A stretch of 64,000 bases of DNA from Paraburkholderia sediminicola (GCF_902859805.1 NZ_CADIKC010000003.1:682001-746000), one strand, 5' to 3'. Positions 8,676-19,392 are shown, numbered from the stretch's first letter. Program-made: numbers and translations. The notes: generated by a model from the sequence alone, not told the origin.

Positions 8676-10919
8676 ATGACTACCGAAATCGTTACGAGCA
8701 CGCCGACCCCCATCCCTTCCTTCGACGAAGCGATGGCGTTCGTGCGCGAACATGCGGGCGAAGTGCGGCTCTCATCGGGCGAGTTGCTGGCGGATCACGC
8801 GGCGGGTACGGCGTCGATCATGCGCAAGCTCAATGTTGATCCGCCGGCTGTGCTGGCGGCGGCCTTGTTTGCGCTGACGCCGCATCTGCAAGACCCCGAG
8901 CGCGTAATCGCCGACAACTTCGGCGAAGAAGTCGCGCAGCTGGTGGGCGACGTGCGCAAGTTGCTGCGCCTCGGTACGGTGAGCTTGCGCGCGGCGCAGA
9001 ATGCGATGCCCGAAGCCGGGCGCGATGCGCAAGCCGCGCGCCGCGCGCAGGTCGAGGCGCTGCGCAAGATGCTGCTCGCGTTCGCGCAGGACATTCGCGT
9101 GGTGCTGATACGGCTCGCGTCGCGCTTGCAATCGCTGCGTTATTACGCGGCGGCGAAAATCACGCCGTCGCCCGACGTCGCGCGTGAAACGCTCGATATT
9201 TACGCGCCGCTCGCCAACCGGCTCGGCATCTGGCAACTGAAGTGGGAGCTCGAGGATCTCGCGCTCCGCTTCGAAGAGCCGGTCACTTACAAGCGCATCG
9301 CCAAGCTGCTCGACGAGAAGCGCGTCGAGCGCGAGAGCTATGTTGCGCAGGCAATCGAGCGGCTGCAGCAGGAACTGGCTGCGGCGCATGTTCAGGCTGA
9401 AGTCAGCGGCCGGCCAAAACACATTTACAGCATCTGGCGCAAGATGCACGGCAAGGAGCTGGATTTCGCCGAACTGTACGACGTGCGCGCGTTTCGCGTG
9501 ATCGTGCAGGACATCAAGGATTGCTACACCGTGCTCGGCATCGTGCACAACCTGTGGCAACCGGTGCCGAAAGAGTTCGACGACTACATCTCGCGGCCGA
9601 AGCCGAACGGCTATAAATCGCTGCATACGGTCGTGATCGGCGACGATGGCCGCGCGTTCGAAGTACAGATCCGCACGCAGGAAATGCATCAGTTCGCCGA
9701 GTATGGCGTGGCGGCGCACTGGCGTTATAAGGAAGCGGGCACGCGTGGCTACGGCGGCCAGTTCAGCGCCAATGAGAAGTACGACGAGAAGATTGCGTGG
9801 TTGCGTCAACTGCTCGCGTGGAAAGACGACGTCTCCGAAGGCGAGCACGGCGAGAAGCGGGCCGCGCAGCCGTGGGAGCAACTGCGCCAGGCTACGCTCG
9901 ACGACGACCACATCTACGTGCTCACGCCGCAAGCCCGCGTGATTCCGCTGCCGCACGGCGCGACACCGGTGGACTTCGCGTATCACCTGCATAGCGAACT
10001 GGGGCATCGCTGCCGTGGTGCGCGTGTCGATGGCGCGATGGTGCCGCTCAACACGGCGTTGCAGAACGGTCAGACGGTCGAGATCGTCGCGGTGAAAGAG
10101 GGCGGTCCGTCGCGTGACTGGCTCAACCCGCAACTCGGGTATCTGCAGAGCCATCGGGCGAGGCAGAAAGTGCGCGCGTGGTTCAACGCGGTCGAAGTGC
10201 AGGAGCACATCTCGAGCGGCCGTGCGATGGTCGAAAAAACCCTGCAGCGCGAGGGCAAGACGTCGGTCAATCTCGATCAGCTTGCCGCCAAGCTCGGTTT
10301 CAAGACGACCGACGACCTGTTCTCGGTGGTCGGCAAAGAAGAATTCAGTCTGCGGCTCGTCGAGCAGGCGCTGCACGATGCGCCGCCGCCCGAGCCGGTA
10401 GTCGAAGCGCCGGAACAGTTTGAGAAGCGCAGTAGCGGCGCGAGCGTCGCCCGCGGGGCTTCTACGGGTGTGCTCGTGGTCGGCGTCGACGCGTTGCTTA
10501 CGCAACTCGCGCGCTGTTGCCGTCCCGCACCGCCTGACGACATCAGCGGCTTCGTCACGCGCGGCAAGGGCATGTCGATTCACCGCAGCGATTGCCCGAC
10601 CTTCGTGCGCATGGCCGATCGCGCGCCGGAACGTGTGTTGCAAACCGCATGGTCGGCAGATGTCATGAGCGGCCGCGGTCAGTCGGTTTATCCTGTCGAC
10701 CTCAGCATCGAGGCCACGGATCGGCAAGGTCTGCTGCGCGATATCTCCGAAGTTTTCGCGCGCGAGAAGATGAACGTGATCGGCGTGAAGACGCAGTCGC
10801 GCCGCAATGCCGCGTTCATGCAATTTACTGTCGAGGTATCGAGCGCCGCGCAAATTCAGCGCGCGTGTACGCTGCTCGGTGAAGTAATCGGCGTGGTGCG
10901 CGCTTCACGCAAGAGTTGA
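8676..10919 (+). CDS. relA: GTP pyrophosphokinase RelA ((p)ppGpp synthetase I)
   Basis: This 747-residue protein makes (p)ppGpp when uncharged tRNA stalls ribosomes. The order is degenerate HD hydrolase region (about 25-180), synthetase (about 240-360), TGS (about 405-465), helical/zinc-finger region (CCRPAPPDDI) and C-terminal ACT. The region that should carry the HD metal ligands reads ALFALTPH, so hydrolase activity is expected to be lost. The synthetase has EFDD at 300-303, the EXDD motif of monofunctional RelA rather than the RXKD of SpoT. The ATG at 8676 is annotated; a GTG at 8661 is also in frame and neither has a good ribosome site. Confidence 0.93.
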   Translation: MTTEIVTSTPTPIPSFDEAMAFVREHAGEVRLSSGELLADHAAGTASIMRKLNVDPPAVLAAALFALTPHLQDPERVIADNFGEEVAQLVGDVRKLLRLGTVSLRAAQNAMPEAGRDAQAARRAQVEALRKMLLAFAQDIRVVLIRLASRLQSLRYYAAAKITPSPDVARETLDIYAPLANRLGIWQLKWELEDLALRFEEPVTYKRIAKLLDEKRVERESYVAQAIERLQQELAAAHVQAEVSGRPKHIYSIWRKMHGKELDFAELYDVRAFRVIVQDIKDCYTVLGIVHNLWQPVPKEFDDYISRPKPNGYKSLHTVVIGDDGRAFEVQIRTQEMHQFAEYGVAAHWRYKEAGTRGYGGQFSANEKYDEKIAWLRQLLAWKDDVSEGEHGEKRAAQPWEQLRQATLDDDHIYVLTPQARVIPLPHGATPVDFAYHLHSELGHRCRGARVDGAMVPLNTALQNGQTVEIVAVKEGGPSRDWLNPQLGYLQSHRARQKVRAWFNAVEVQEHISSGRAMVEKTLQREGKTSVNLDQLAAKLGFKTTDDLFSVVGKEEFSLRLVEQALHDAPPPEPVVEAPEQFEKRSSGASVARGASTGVLVVGVDALLTQLARCCRPAPPDDISGFVTRGKGMSIHRSDCPTFVRMADRAPERVLQTAWSADVMSGRGQSVYPVDLSIEATDRQGLLRDISEVFAREKMNVIGVKTQSRRNAAFMQFTVEVSSAAQIQRACTLLGEVIGVVRASRKS

Positions 10920-11029
10920 TGCGCGCACGAGGCGGCGGGTGCCTGTGGGTGCGTGCAGGCGCACGGCAGGCATCGTTTCGATGCGCCCGTGCGTGCGAGT
11001 AGAAATTTAAAGTCGGTGCATAAAAGTAC

Positions 11030-11058
11030 TTGCCAAGCGGTGTGGGGCTCCATATAAT
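11030..11058 (+). promoter_or_regulatory. Sigma-70 promoter of tRNA-Val
   Basis: A -35 TTGCCA (11030-11035), a 17-base spacer and a perfect -10 TATAAT (11053-11058) end 11 bases before the tRNA. Confidence 0.85.
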
Positions 11059-11069
11059 CTCGTTTCTTC

Positions 11070-11146
11070 AGGCTCGTAGCTCAGCTGGTTAGAGCACCAC
11101 CTTGACATGGTGGGGGTCGTTGGTTCGAGTCCAATCGAGCCTACCA
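11070..11146 (+). tRNA. tRNA-Val (GAC)
   Basis: The 77-base cloverleaf includes an encoded CCA. The acceptor stem is AGGCTCG/CGAGCCT, the D arm GCTC/GAGC, the anticodon stem CCACC/GGTGG with loop TTGACAT (anticodon GAC) and the T arm GTTGG/CCAAT with loop TTCGAGT. All stems pair. It has its own promoter just upstream and an intrinsic terminator 160 bases downstream. Confidence 0.97.
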
Positions 11147-11307
11147 ACGAAAGAGAAATTCCGGTTTTGCCGGGGTTTCGCAAACTGCAGTAAGCGCTTC
11201 GGCGCAAAAGGCAAATACGGTTATGGCACCGCGAACGTTGACCGAAACTACTTCGGAGCGACGCTAGTCGAGGACCACTTTCGCCACTGTAGTTAGCAGG
11301 AAATGTG

Positions 11308-11343
11308 AATGCGGCCCCTCGAAAGCGGGGCCGCATTTTTTTT
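11308..11343 (+). terminator. Rho-independent terminator upstream of thrS
   Basis: The 11-bp stem AATGCGGCCCC (11308-11318) pairs with its complement (11327-11337), with an 8-base loop, followed by a run of T. It ends tRNA-Val transcription. Because it lies only 55 bases before thrS it could also act as an attenuator for any thrS transcript started upstream. Confidence 0.85.
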
Positions 11344-11397
11344 GGTTTTTTGACCTGGTTGTATGTGCCGCCGCCGGTCGGCACCACGGAGAACGCA

Positions 11398-13305
11398 ATG
11401 GTTTCGATACGTTTGCCTGACGGTTCTGTTCGACAGTACGAGCATCCGGTGACCGTCGCCGAAGTGGCAGCCTCGATCGGCCCCGGCCTCGCGAAAGCTG
11501 CGCTCGGCGGCAAGATCGACGGTGAACTCGTCGATACGTCCACGCTGATCGATCACGACGTGGCGCTTGCCATCGTCACCGAGAAAGACGCCGACGGCCT
11601 CGACATCATTCGTCACTCCACGGCGCACTTGCTCGCGTACGCGGTGAAGGATCTGTTCCCGGAAGCGCAGGTCACGATCGGTCCGGTGATCGACAATGGC
11701 TTTTACTACGACTTTGCGTACAGCCGTCCCTTCACGCCGGAAGATCTCGAGAAGATCGAAAAGCGCATGCAGGACCTCGCGAAGAAAGACGAGCCGGTCT
11801 CGCGCCGCGTGGTCTCGCGCGACGAAGCTGTGGACTACTTCAAGAGCATCGGCGAAAAATACAAAGCCGAGATCATCGAATCGATTCCGGCTACCGACGA
11901 AATCAAGCTGTACTCGCACGGCGGCTTCACGGATCTGTGCCGCGGCCCGCACGTGCCGTCCACCGGCAAGCTGAAGGTCTTCAAGCTGATGAAGCTTGCA
12001 GGCGCCTACTGGCGCGGCGATTCGAAGAACGAGCAATTGCAGCGTATCTACGGCACGGCCTGGACGAAGAAGGAAGACCAGGAAGCGTATCTGCACATGC
12101 TTGAGGAAGCGGAAAAGCGCGATCACCGCAAGCTCGGCAAGCAACTCGACCTCTTCCACATGCAGGACGAGTCGCCGGGCATGGTGTTCTGGCATCCGCG
12201 TGGCTGGACGCTTTGGCAGCAGGTCGAGCAGTACATGCGCCGCCGCGTGAACGATGCCGGCTACCTCGAAATCAAGACGCCGATGATCATGGACCGCTCG
12301 CTCTGGGAAGCGTCGGGCCATTGGCAGAACTATCGTGAAAACATGTTCACGACGGAATCGGAAAAGCGCGACTACGCGATCAAGCCGATGAACTGCCCAG
12401 GCCACGTGCAGGTGTTCAACCACGGCTTGCGCTCGTATCGCGACCTGCCGTTGCGTTACGCGGAATTCGGCTCGTGCCACCGCAATGAATCGTCGGGCGC
12501 GCTGCATGGCCTGATGCGTGTGCGTGGCTTCGTGCAGGACGACGCGCACATTTTCTGTACCGAAGACCAGTTCATCAGCGAATCGATCGCGTTCAACACG
12601 TTGGCGATGAGCGTCTACAAGGACTTCGGCTTCGACAATGTCGAGATCAAGCTGTCGCTGCGCCCGGATTCACGTGCCGGTACCGATGAGACGTGGGATC
12701 GTGCCGAGCAGGGTTTGCGCGACGCGCTGACGGCGTGCGGCGTGACGTGGGAAGAACTGCCGGGCGAGGGCGCATTCTACGGCCCGAAGGTCGAGTACCA
12801 CATCAAGGACGCACTCGGCCGGTCGTGGCAGTGCGGCACGTTGCAGCTCGATATGGTGCTGCCGGAGCGTCTGGGCGCGGAATACGTCGCCGAAGACAAT
12901 AGCCGCCGCCGCCCGATCATGCTGCACCGGGCAATCGTCGGATCAATGGAGCGCTTCCTCGGCATTCTGATCGAGCACCATGCTGGTGCAATGCCGTCGT
13001 GGCTTGCGCCGATGCAGGTTGTGGTGATGAATATCGCGGAAAGTCAGGCCGAATATGCGCAGTCGCTAGCCCAATCGTTGCAAAAACAAGGGGTTAGAGT
13101 AGAGGCCGATTTGCGCAACGAGAAGATTAGCTATAAAATACGGGAGCACACGCTGGAAAAGGTGCCGTACCTGCTTGTGGTCGGCGACAAAGAGCGTGAA
13201 GCCCAAACGGTAGCCGTGCGTGCCCGTGGTGGTGTCGATCTGGGTGTGATGCCTCTCGATACCTTCATTGAGCGTCTGCGCCAGGATGTGCAGTCGTTCA
13301 ACTGA
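11398..13305 (+). CDS. thrS: Threonyl-tRNA synthetase
   Basis: This 635-residue class II synthetase charges tRNA-Thr. The order is TGS (1-62), editing domain with the [12 protein letters not shown] zinc-type motif (about 72-83), catalytic core (about 245-535) with motif 2 [12 protein letters not shown], and anticodon-binding domain (about 540-635). ATG 11398 is preceded by CGGAG. The frame runs upstream into the terminator hairpin, so the longer version is not credible. Length matches E. coli ThrS (642). It starts the classic thrS-infC-rpmI-rplT-pheST-ihfA order. Confidence 0.97.
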   Translation: MVSIRLPDGSVRQYEHPVTVAEVAASIGPGLAKAALGGKIDGELVDTSTLIDHDVALAIVTEKDADGLDIIRHSTAHLLAYAVKDLFPEAQVTIGPVIDNGFYYDFAYSRPFTPEDLEKIEKRMQDLAKKDEPVSRRVVSRDEAVDYFKSIGEKYKAEIIESIPATDEIKLYSHGGFTDLCRGPHVPSTGKLKVFKLMKLAGAYWRGDSKNEQLQRIYGTAWTKKEDQEAYLHMLEEAEKRDHRKLGKQLDLFHMQDESPGMVFWHPRGWTLWQQVEQYMRRRVNDAGYLEIKTPMIMDRSLWEASGHWQNYRENMFTTESEKRDYAIKPMNCPGHVQVFNHGLRSYRDLPLRYAEFGSCHRNESSGALHGLMRVRGFVQDDAHIFCTEDQFISESIAFNTLAMSVYKDFGFDNVEIKLSLRPDSRAGTDETWDRAEQGLRDALTACGVTWEELPGEGAFYGPKVEYHIKDALGRSWQCGTLQLDMVLPERLGAEYVAEDNSRRRPIMLHRAIVGSMERFLGILIEHHAGAMPSWLAPMQVVVMNIAESQAEYAQSLAQSLQKQGVRVEADLRNEKISYKIREHTLEKVPYLLVVGDKEREAQTVAVRARGGVDLGVMPLDTFIERLRQDVQSFN

Positions 13306-13354
13306 GCCACTTGGCAGCCCGGCTCGTTTTTTTAATTTTTAGAGGAAACGTAAC

Positions 13355-13879
13355 ATCGCTACTGATAAGTCTGCGCACCGCATCAACGGTGAAATTACAG
13401 CACCCGAGGTGCGTCTGGTCGGAGTCGAGAACGAACCGCTCGGCATCGTGAAACTCGCTGATGCGTTCCGCATGTCGGAACAGCAGGATGTGGATCTGGT
13501 TGAAATCGCTCCGCAAGCGGTTCCTCCGGTCTGCCGTTTGATGGACTACGGCAAGTTCAAGTACTCGGAAGCGAAGAAGCAACACGAGGCCAAGCTCAAG
13601 CAGAAGATTGTCCAGGTCAAGGAAGTCAAATTCCGCCCGGGCACTGATGACGGCGACTACAACGTCAAGCTGCGCAACCTCATTCGTTTCCTCGACGACG
13701 GCGACAAGACGAAAATCACGTTGCGTTTCCGTGGCCGCGAAATGGCTCACCAGGAAATCGGTATGCGCATGCTCGAGCGCCTGCGCACTGACCTCGACGA
13801 AGTCGGTCAGGTCGAGCAGATGCCGAAAATGGAAGGGCGCCAGATGATCATGGTGCTCGCGCCGAAGAAAAAGAAGTAA
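13355..13879 (+). CDS. infC: Translation initiation factor IF-3, AUC start codon
   Basis: This 174-residue protein keeps 30S subunits free and checks start-codon identity. The frame is closed by TAG at 13340 and has no ATG or TTG before the conserved body; its first GTG (13409) would remove the conserved [14 protein letters not shown]-terminus. ATC at 13355, preceded by AGAGGA at an 8-base distance, restores the normal protein ([13 protein letters not shown]). Non-canonical starts in infC are known (AUU in E. coli) and let IF-3 repress its own translation. It ends in the basic APKKKK tail. It lies 49 bases after thrS. Confidence 0.93.
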   Translation: MATDKSAHRINGEITAPEVRLVGVENEPLGIVKLADAFRMSEQQDVDLVEIAPQAVPPVCRLMDYGKFKYSEAKKQHEAKLKQKIVQVKEVKFRPGTDDGDYNVKLRNLIRFLDDGDKTKITLRFRGREMAHQEIGMRMLERLRTDLDEVGQVEQMPKMEGRQMIMVLAPKKKK

Positions 13880-14127
13880 GCCGCTGGGGCAGCGGCGCAC
13901 CGTGTGGTGTGCGCTCCGGTTGTGAAAGATTGAAACGATGCTGTGCCGGGTGTCCGGTGCGGGATCGGCAGGTTTCGGAATGGCGCATGTGCAAATATGC
14001 GCCGCTTCCTGAAAAGCGGCTGCCGGCGGTAACGGCGGTCTGCATACCAAGTGGAATGGGTTTCGAAGGGCGGGTAATGGCCATCTGGCCGACCGCACAC
14101 CCATATCCATCTAATAATGGAGTTGTC
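13880..14127 (+). promoter_or_regulatory. Structured infC-rpmI leader, possible ribosomal-protein autoregulation
   Basis: This 248-base non-coding spacer lies inside an otherwise tight operon. It contains hairpin GGCGCAT (13982-13988)/ATGCGCC (13997-14003) and hairpin GCCGCTT (14001-14007)/AAGCGGC (14014-14020). The two share bases 14001-14003, so they cannot both form fully. In E. coli, L20 represses rpmI-rplT by binding the RNA upstream of rpmI. A similar role here is inference. Confidence 0.45.
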
Positions 14128-14325
14128 ATGCCGAAGATGAAGACCAAGAAGAGTGCTGCAAAGCGCTTCGTGGTGCGTCCGGGCGGTACCGTCAAGCGCG
14201 GTCAAGCCTTCAAGCGCCACATTCTTACCAAGAAGACCACCAAGAACAAACGCCATTTGCGCGGTTCGACGGCAGTTCATGATGCAGATATGAACTCCGT
14301 GCGCGCAATGCTGCCGTTCGCTTAA
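14128..14325 (+). CDS. rpmI: 50S ribosomal protein L35
   Basis: This 65-residue basic ribosomal protein has the family start [14 protein letters not shown] and the [18 protein letters not shown] segment. ATG 14128 is preceded by TGGAG. The frame is open upstream into the leader, but nothing there resembles protein. It is followed 29 bases later by rplT. L35 is part of the 50S subunit. Confidence 0.97.
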   Translation: MPKMKTKKSAAKRFVVRPGGTVKRGQAFKRHILTKKTTKNKRHLRGSTAVHDADMNSVRAMLPFA

Positions 14326-14354
14326 CCCTTAACCGACACTCATAGGAGCAAGAC

Positions 14355-14714
14355 ATGCCTCGAGTAAAACGTGGGGTTACCGCACGGGCCCGTCACAAGA
14401 AGATCATCAAGCTGGCCAAGGGTTACCGCGGCCGTCGCAATAACGTCTATCGCATCGCCAAGCAGGCGGTCATGCGCGCAGGCCAATACGCCTACCGCGA
14501 TCGCCGCAACAAGAAGCGTGTGTTCCGTGCATTGTGGATCACGCGTATCAACGCGGCGGTGCGTCAGCACGACATGACGTACAGCGTGTTCATCAACGGC
14601 CTGAAGAAGGCTTCGATCGAACTCGACCGCAAGGTGCTGGCCGACATGGCTGTGTTCGACAAGGCTGCTTTTGCTGCGATCGTTCAGCAGGTGAAAGCCG
14701 CCGTTGCAGCCTGA
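14355..14714 (+). CDS. rplT: 50S ribosomal protein L20
   Basis: This 119-residue protein has the normal bacterial length. It begins [20 protein letters not shown] and contains the [14 protein letters not shown] and [19 protein letters not shown] segments of L20. It binds 23S rRNA early in 50S assembly and, in E. coli, represses translation of rpmI-rplT. The ribosome site is TAGGAG. An intrinsic terminator follows 70 bases after the stop. Confidence 0.98.
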
Positions 14715-14784
14715 TTGCGCTTTGGGCAATTAAACTGCGTGGTTCGTTGCAGCGAACATCCGGTAGTCTCGGTGACGCTGCAGC

Positions 14785-14818
14785 AAAAACGGGGCTCCTC
14801 ACCGAGCCCCGTTTTTGT
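14785..14818 (+). terminator. Rho-independent terminator/attenuator between rplT and pheS
   Basis: The 13-bp stem AAAAACGGGGCTC (14785-14797) pairs with 14804-14816, ending in TTTTT. A smaller hairpin GTTCG/CGAAC lies just upstream. No Phe-rich leader peptide is visible, so I read it as a terminator with possible read-through rather than a pheM-type attenuator. Confidence 0.8.
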
Positions 14819-14871
14819 TGGTAGAACCGGATTTGCTTCGATAGAACACTGACGTTGAAATGATGGGATCA

Positions 14872-15885
14872 ATGGATCTGGACCAGATTGTCGCCGACGC
14901 GCAAAAAGCCTTCGCAGAAGCCTCCGACGTCACCACCCTCGAGAACGAGAAAGCGCGCTTTCTCGGCAAATCGGGTGCGTTGACCGAGCTATTGAAGGGC
15001 CTTGGCAAACTCGATCCCGAAACGCGCAAGACCGAAGGCGCACGGATCAACCTCGTCAAGCAACAAGTGGAGGCCGCGTTGACGGCCCGCCGTCAGGCGC
15101 TCGCCGACGCGTTGCTGAACCAGCGCCTCGCCGCTGAAGCCATTGACGTCACGTTGCCCGGCCGCGGCACCGGCGCAGGTAGTCTGCACCCGGTGATGCG
15201 CACGTGGGAACGCGTCGAACAGATTTTCCGTACGATCGGATTCGACGTGGCCGACGGCCCCGAAATCGAAACCGACTGGTACAACTTCACCTCGCTGAAC
15301 AGCCCGGAAAACCATCCGGCGCGTTCAATGCAGGACACCTTCTACGTCGACGGCAAAGATGCCGACGGCCGTCAACTGCTGCTGCGCACCCACACCAGCC
15401 CGATGCAGGTGCGCTACGCCCGTACCAACACGCCGCCGATCAAGGTGATCGTGCCGGGCCGCACGTATCGTGTGGACAGCGACGCAACGCATTCGCCGAT
15501 GTTCAACCAGGTCGAAGGCCTGTGGATCGACGAGAACATCAGCTTCGCGGACCTGAAGGGCGTCTACTCCGACTTCCTCAAGAAATTCTTCGAGCGCGAC
15601 GATATTCAGGTGCGCTTCCGTCCGTCGTACTTTCCGTTCACCGAACCGTCGGCTGAAATCGACATGCTGTTCGAAACGGGCAAGAACGCCGGCAAGTGGC
15701 TCGAAATTTCGGGTTCCGGCCAGGTGCACCCCACGGTGATCCGCAACATGGGTCTCGACCCCGAGCGCTACATCGGTTTTGCATTCGGCAGCGGCCTCGA
15801 GCGGCTCACCATGTTGCGTTACGGCGTGCAAGACCTGCGTCTGTTCTTCGAAAACGACCTGCGTTTCCTGCGTCAATTCGCGTGA
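14872..15885 (+). CDS. pheS: Phenylalanyl-tRNA synthetase alpha subunit
   Basis: This 337-residue catalytic subunit belongs to the alpha2-beta2 PheRS. The N-terminal coiled-coil (about 1-85) is followed by the class II core with motif 2 ([20 protein letters not shown]) and motif 3 ([17 protein letters not shown]). Three in-frame ATGs occur (14860, 14863, 14872). The last gives [11 protein letters not shown], as in relatives, and has GGATC just before it. It is followed by pheT after a 137-base gap. Confidence 0.96.
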   Translation: MDLDQIVADAQKAFAEASDVTTLENEKARFLGKSGALTELLKGLGKLDPETRKTEGARINLVKQQVEAALTARRQALADALLNQRLAAEAIDVTLPGRGTGAGSLHPVMRTWERVEQIFRTIGFDVADGPEIETDWYNFTSLNSPENHPARSMQDTFYVDGKDADGRQLLLRTHTSPMQVRYARTNTPPIKVIVPGRTYRVDSDATHSPMFNQVEGLWIDENISFADLKGVYSDFLKKFFERDDIQVRFRPSYFPFTEPSAEIDMLFETGKNAGKWLEISGSGQVHPTVIRNMGLDPERYIGFAFGSGLERLTMLRYGVQDLRLFFENDLRFLRQFA

Positions 15886-16022
15886 ACCGGCGCGTACGAA
15901 CGCGACAAGCATAGAGCGCGGCACTGTACGCAGTGCCGCAGCAGCGTCCCCGGTAGTGCCCAGTGAATCAATGGGCCGCCTGCCGGACCTGGACCTAACC
16001 TGATCAGAACGTACACAGAACC

Positions 16023-18458
16023 ATGCAATTCCCGGAATCCTGGCTGAGAACCTTTGTCGATCCGCAACTGACGACCGATGAGCTGTCGCACGCGTTGACG
16101 ATGGCGGGTCTCGAAGTCGAAGACCTGCGGCCGGCCGCGCCGCCGACTTCGAAGATCGTCGTCGGCCAGGTGCTGGAAGTCGTCAAGCACCCGGACGCGG
16201 ACAAGCTCAACGTGTGTCAGGTCGACGCCGGCACGGGCGTGACGCTGAACATCGTGTGCGGTGCGCCGAATGTCGCGCCGGGCATCAAGGTGCCGGTCGC
16301 GCTGGTCGGCGCGCAACTGCCGCCGGCCGAAGAGGGCGGCGCGCCTTTCGCGATCAAGCTCTCGAAGCTGCGCGGCGTGGAAAGCCAGGGCATGCTGTGC
16401 TCGGCACGTGAACTGAAGCTCTCGGAAGATCATAGCGGCCTGATGATCTTGCCGGAAGCTACGCCGATCGGCCAGGACATCCGCGAAACGCTCAATCTCG
16501 ACGACACGGTTTTCGAAATCAAGCTGACGCCGAACAAGGCGGACTGCCTGTCGGTGTTCGGCGTGGCGCGCGAAACGTCGGCCATCACCGGTGCGCCGCT
16601 GCGTCCGCTTGAGATCAAGCCTGTCGAAGTCAAGTTGAACGAAACGTTGCCCGTCAAAATCTCGGCGCCCGATCTGTGCGGCCGCTTCTCGGGGCGCGTG
16701 ATTCGTGGCGTGAACGCGCGTGCGAAGTCACCGCAATGGATGGTGCAGCGTCTCGAGCGTTCGGGTCAGCGCAGCATTTCCGCGCTCGTCGACATCTCGA
16801 ACTATGTGATGCTCGAACTGGGCCGTCCGTCGCACGTGTTCGATCTGGACAAGATCCACGGCGGCATGGACGTGCGTTGGGGCCGCAAGGGCGAAACGCT
16901 CAAGCTGTTGAACGGCAACACCGTAGAACTCGATGAAACCGTCGGCGTGATCGCCGATGAACAGCACATCGAAAGCCTCGCCGGCATCATGGGCGGCGAC
17001 AGCACGGCCGTCACGCTCGACACCACCAACATCTATCTCGAAGCCGCGTTCTGGTGGCCGGATAGTATTCGTGGCCGCTCGCGCAAGTACAACTTCTCGA
17101 CCGATGCAGGCCATCGTTTCGAGCGCGGCGTCGATTACGCGACCACTGTCGAACACATCGAACGCATCACGCAATTGATCCTTGATATCTGCGGCGGCGA
17201 AGCCGGCCCGGTCGACGATCAGATCGTCAACGTGCCGAAGCGTGAGCCGGTGAAGATGCGGGTTTCGCGTGCAAACCGCATCATCGGCATCAAGATCGAC
17301 GCGGACGAAATTGCACAGATCTTCACGCGTCTCGGTCTTACGTTCGAGCGCGACGGCGATACGTTCTCGGTGATCCCGCCGTCGTACCGCTTCGATATCG
17401 AAATCGAAGAAGACCTGATCGAAGAAGTCGCGCGCATCTACGGCTTCGAAAAGATTCCTGCGCGTCCGCCGGTTGCAACCAGCGAAATGCTGCCGACCAA
17501 CGAAACGCAGCGCTCGATTCACGTGATCCGCCATGCGCTCGCCGCACGCGATTACGCGGAAACGGTTAACTTCAGCTTTGTGGATGCCGAGTGGGAGTCG
17601 GACTTCGCCGGCAACGACAATCCTGTTCGTCTGTTGAATCCGATTGCGAGCCAGTTGTCGGTCATGCGCACCACGCTGTTCGGCAGCCTGATCGAGGTCC
17701 TGCGCACGAACCTGAATCGCCGCGCGGCCGATCGCGTGCGCGTGTTCGAAGCCGGCCGCGTGTTCCTGCACGATCCGTCGATCAAGGCAGGTGAATTGAC
17801 CGTCGAAGGTTTTGCGCAGCCGAAGATGATCGGCGGCCTCGCCTACGGTCCCGTGCTCGAAGAGCAGTGGGGCGCACAAACACGCACTGTCGACTACTTC
17901 GACGTGAAGGGCGATCTGGAAGCCGTGCTCGCGCCGGCCGTGGCACGCTTCGTGAAAGCGGAGCATCCGGCATTGCATCCGGGCCGCAGCGCGCGTATTG
18001 AACTGAATGATCGCGCAGTGGGCTGGATTGGTGAATTGCATCCGCGCTGGATGCAGAAATATGATTTGCCGCATGCGCCGATTCTGTTTGAAATCGAATC
18101 GGAAGCATTAATGCAGCGCGTATTGCCGATTCCGGCGGATGTGTCTAAATTCCCGCCGGTACGTCGCGATATCGCGGTGGTCGTCGATCAGAAAATCGAG
18201 GTGCAGGCGCTGCTGGACGAGCTCCAGAAGGCCCAGTCCGAAGAGGCCTGCAAGACTGTTCAGAAGGTTGTGCTTTTTGACGAATTCCGTCCAAAATCAA
18301 ACACTTCCGGTGGTTTGGCTGCTCACGAGAAAAGCCTTGCGTTCCGTGTGACCTTGCAAGATACTGGCGGGACCCTTCAGGATGAAACGGTCGATCTGGC
18401 CATTCAAACTCTGGTGGAACGTCTGGCTCGAGTATATGGCGCACGGTTGCGTGGATAA
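16023..18458 (+). CDS. pheT: Phenylalanyl-tRNA synthetase beta subunit
   Basis: This 811-residue beta subunit has an N-terminal tRNA-binding (EMAP-like) domain (about 40-150), B1/B3-B4 editing domain (about 210-370), B5 domain (about 400-475) and a C-terminal FDX-ACB anticodon-recognition domain (about 715-810, starting [13 protein letters not shown]). It edits mischarged Tyr-tRNA and positions tRNA for PheS. Length is near the family norm (about 800). ihfA follows, as in E. coli. Confidence 0.97.
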   Translation: MQFPESWLRTFVDPQLTTDELSHALTMAGLEVEDLRPAAPPTSKIVVGQVLEVVKHPDADKLNVCQVDAGTGVTLNIVCGAPNVAPGIKVPVALVGAQLPPAEEGGAPFAIKLSKLRGVESQGMLCSARELKLSEDHSGLMILPEATPIGQDIRETLNLDDTVFEIKLTPNKADCLSVFGVARETSAITGAPLRPLEIKPVEVKLNETLPVKISAPDLCGRFSGRVIRGVNARAKSPQWMVQRLERSGQRSISALVDISNYVMLELGRPSHVFDLDKIHGGMDVRWGRKGETLKLLNGNTVELDETVGVIADEQHIESLAGIMGGDSTAVTLDTTNIYLEAAFWWPDSIRGRSRKYNFSTDAGHRFERGVDYATTVEHIERITQLILDICGGEAGPVDDQIVNVPKREPVKMRVSRANRIIGIKIDADEIAQIFTRLGLTFERDGDTFSVIPPSYRFDIEIEEDLIEEVARIYGFEKIPARPPVATSEMLPTNETQRSIHVIRHALAARDYAETVNFSFVDAEWESDFAGNDNPVRLLNPIASQLSVMRTTLFGSLIEVLRTNLNRRAADRVRVFEAGRVFLHDPSIKAGELTVEGFAQPKMIGGLAYGPVLEEQWGAQTRTVDYFDVKGDLEAVLAPAVARFVKAEHPALHPGRSARIELNDRAVGWIGELHPRWMQKYDLPHAPILFEIESEALMQRVLPIPADVSKFPPVRRDIAVVVDQKIEVQALLDELQKAQSEEACKTVQKVVLFDEFRPKSNTSGGLAAHEKSLAFRVTLQDTGGTLQDETVDLAIQTLVERLARVYGARLRG

Positions 18459-18527
18459 CCCGCATTTAACATTTGCACGGCATTTTTTCGCAACCTCCGT
18501 TTCTGCTTGGCGCGCCATTTGATAGAT

Positions 18528-18938
18528 ATGAATGAAATGAACTCGAGTGATTTCGAAGCCCTTCTTACGGCGCAACGCAGCGCCATGATTCGCGATATTC
18601 CGACATCACCCGCGGCCGTTTCCACCGAAACGCCGACGCTTACCAAAGCTGAACTTGCCGAGTTGCTGTTCGACAATGTCGGGCTCAACAAGCGGGAAGC
18701 GAAAGACATGGTCGAAGCATTCTTCGAGGTGATCCGCGATGCGCTGGAGAGTGGCGATAGCGTGAAGCTGTCGGGGTTCGGCAACTTCCAGTTGCGCGAC
18801 AAACCCCAGCGTCCCGGCAGAAACCCGAAGACCGGCGAGGCGATTCCGATCGCCGCGCGCCGCGTTGTGACGTTCCATGCAAGTCAAAAGCTGAAAGCGT
18901 TGGTCGAGAACGGCGCTGAAGCGAGCTTCGCGCGCTGA
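18528..18938 (+). CDS. ihfA: Integration host factor subunit alpha, with N-terminal extension
   Basis: IHF-alpha pairs with IHF-beta to bend DNA at sites such as sigma-54 promoters. The conserved body starts at [20 protein letters not shown] (about residue 37) and includes [27 protein letters not shown], the DNA-intercalating beta arm. The approximately 35-residue extension ([20 protein letters not shown]...) before it is longer than E. coli IhfA and seems common in Burkholderiaceae. ATGs at 18528 and 18537 are both possible; neither has a strong ribosome site. The link to the sigma-54 promoter at 45 kb is functional, not positional. Confidence 0.92.
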   Translation: MNEMNSSDFEALLTAQRSAMIRDIPTSPAAVSTETPTLTKAELAELLFDNVGLNKREAKDMVEAFFEVIRDALESGDSVKLSGFGNFQLRDKPQRPGRNPKTGEAIPIAARRVVTFHASQKLKALVENGAEASFAR

Positions 18939-18984
18939 TCGACTGGCGCGTCCCTGCGCAACCCACCACGACGGCTAACTGACG

Positions 18985-19392
18985 ATGACAGCGACGATCG
19001 AAAAAGTCGTCTTGCCTCCGATTCCGGCGAAGCGCTACTTCACGATTGGTGAGGTCAGCGAACTATGCGGCGTCAAACCGCATGTGCTGCGTTATTGGGA
19101 ACAGGAGTTCACGCAGTTGAGGCCGGTCAAGCGGCGCGGCAATCGCCGGTACTACCAGCATCATGAGGTGCTGTTGATCCGGCGGATTCGTGAGTTGCTG
19201 TACGAGCAAGGCTTCACGATCAACGGTGCACGCAATCGGCTCGATTCGCATGGCGGTGGTGCGCAAGGTGGGCCGGCTGATCTGGTCGAGGAAGGCGAGG
19301 GCGCAGCGATTCCGGCCGCAGCAACGGCTGCGGTAGATGTGGAGCAATTGCGCAAGGAATTGCTGCATGTGATCGACCTGTTGGGTCACTAG
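18985..19392 (+). CDS. MerR family transcriptional regulator
   Basis: This 135-residue protein has an N-terminal MerR winged helix: [20 protein letters not shown] then EQEFTQL...[23 protein letters not shown] (about 14-80). The C-terminus is short and acidic and lacks metal-binding Cys clusters, so it is not a classic metal sensor. It lies 46 bases after ihfA and may be co-transcribed. This ihfA-merR order is a common gamma/beta-proteobacterial arrangement. No target is known from the sequence. Confidence 0.88.
   Translation: MTATIEKVVLPPIPAKRYFTIGEVSELCGVKPHVLRYWEQEFTQLRPVKRRGNRRYYQHHEVLLIRRIRELLYEQGFTINGARNRLDSHGGGAQGGPADLVEEGEGAAIPAAATAAVDVEQLRKELLHVIDLLGH

Noticed and set aside
8772..10853. 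693-codon open frame antisense to relA
   Set aside because: It is Arg/His/Asp-rich in the pattern expected from the complement of GC-rich coding DNA, has no family likeness, and fully overlaps a conserved gene.
13409..13879. infC starting at GTG 13409
   Set aside because: It would remove conserved N-terminal residues that are encoded in frame directly upstream after a good ribosome site and an ATC codon.
14715..14818. pheM-type attenuator leader before pheS
   Set aside because: The terminator hairpin is there, but no short frame with a run of Phe codons could be found, so peptide-coupled attenuation is not supported.
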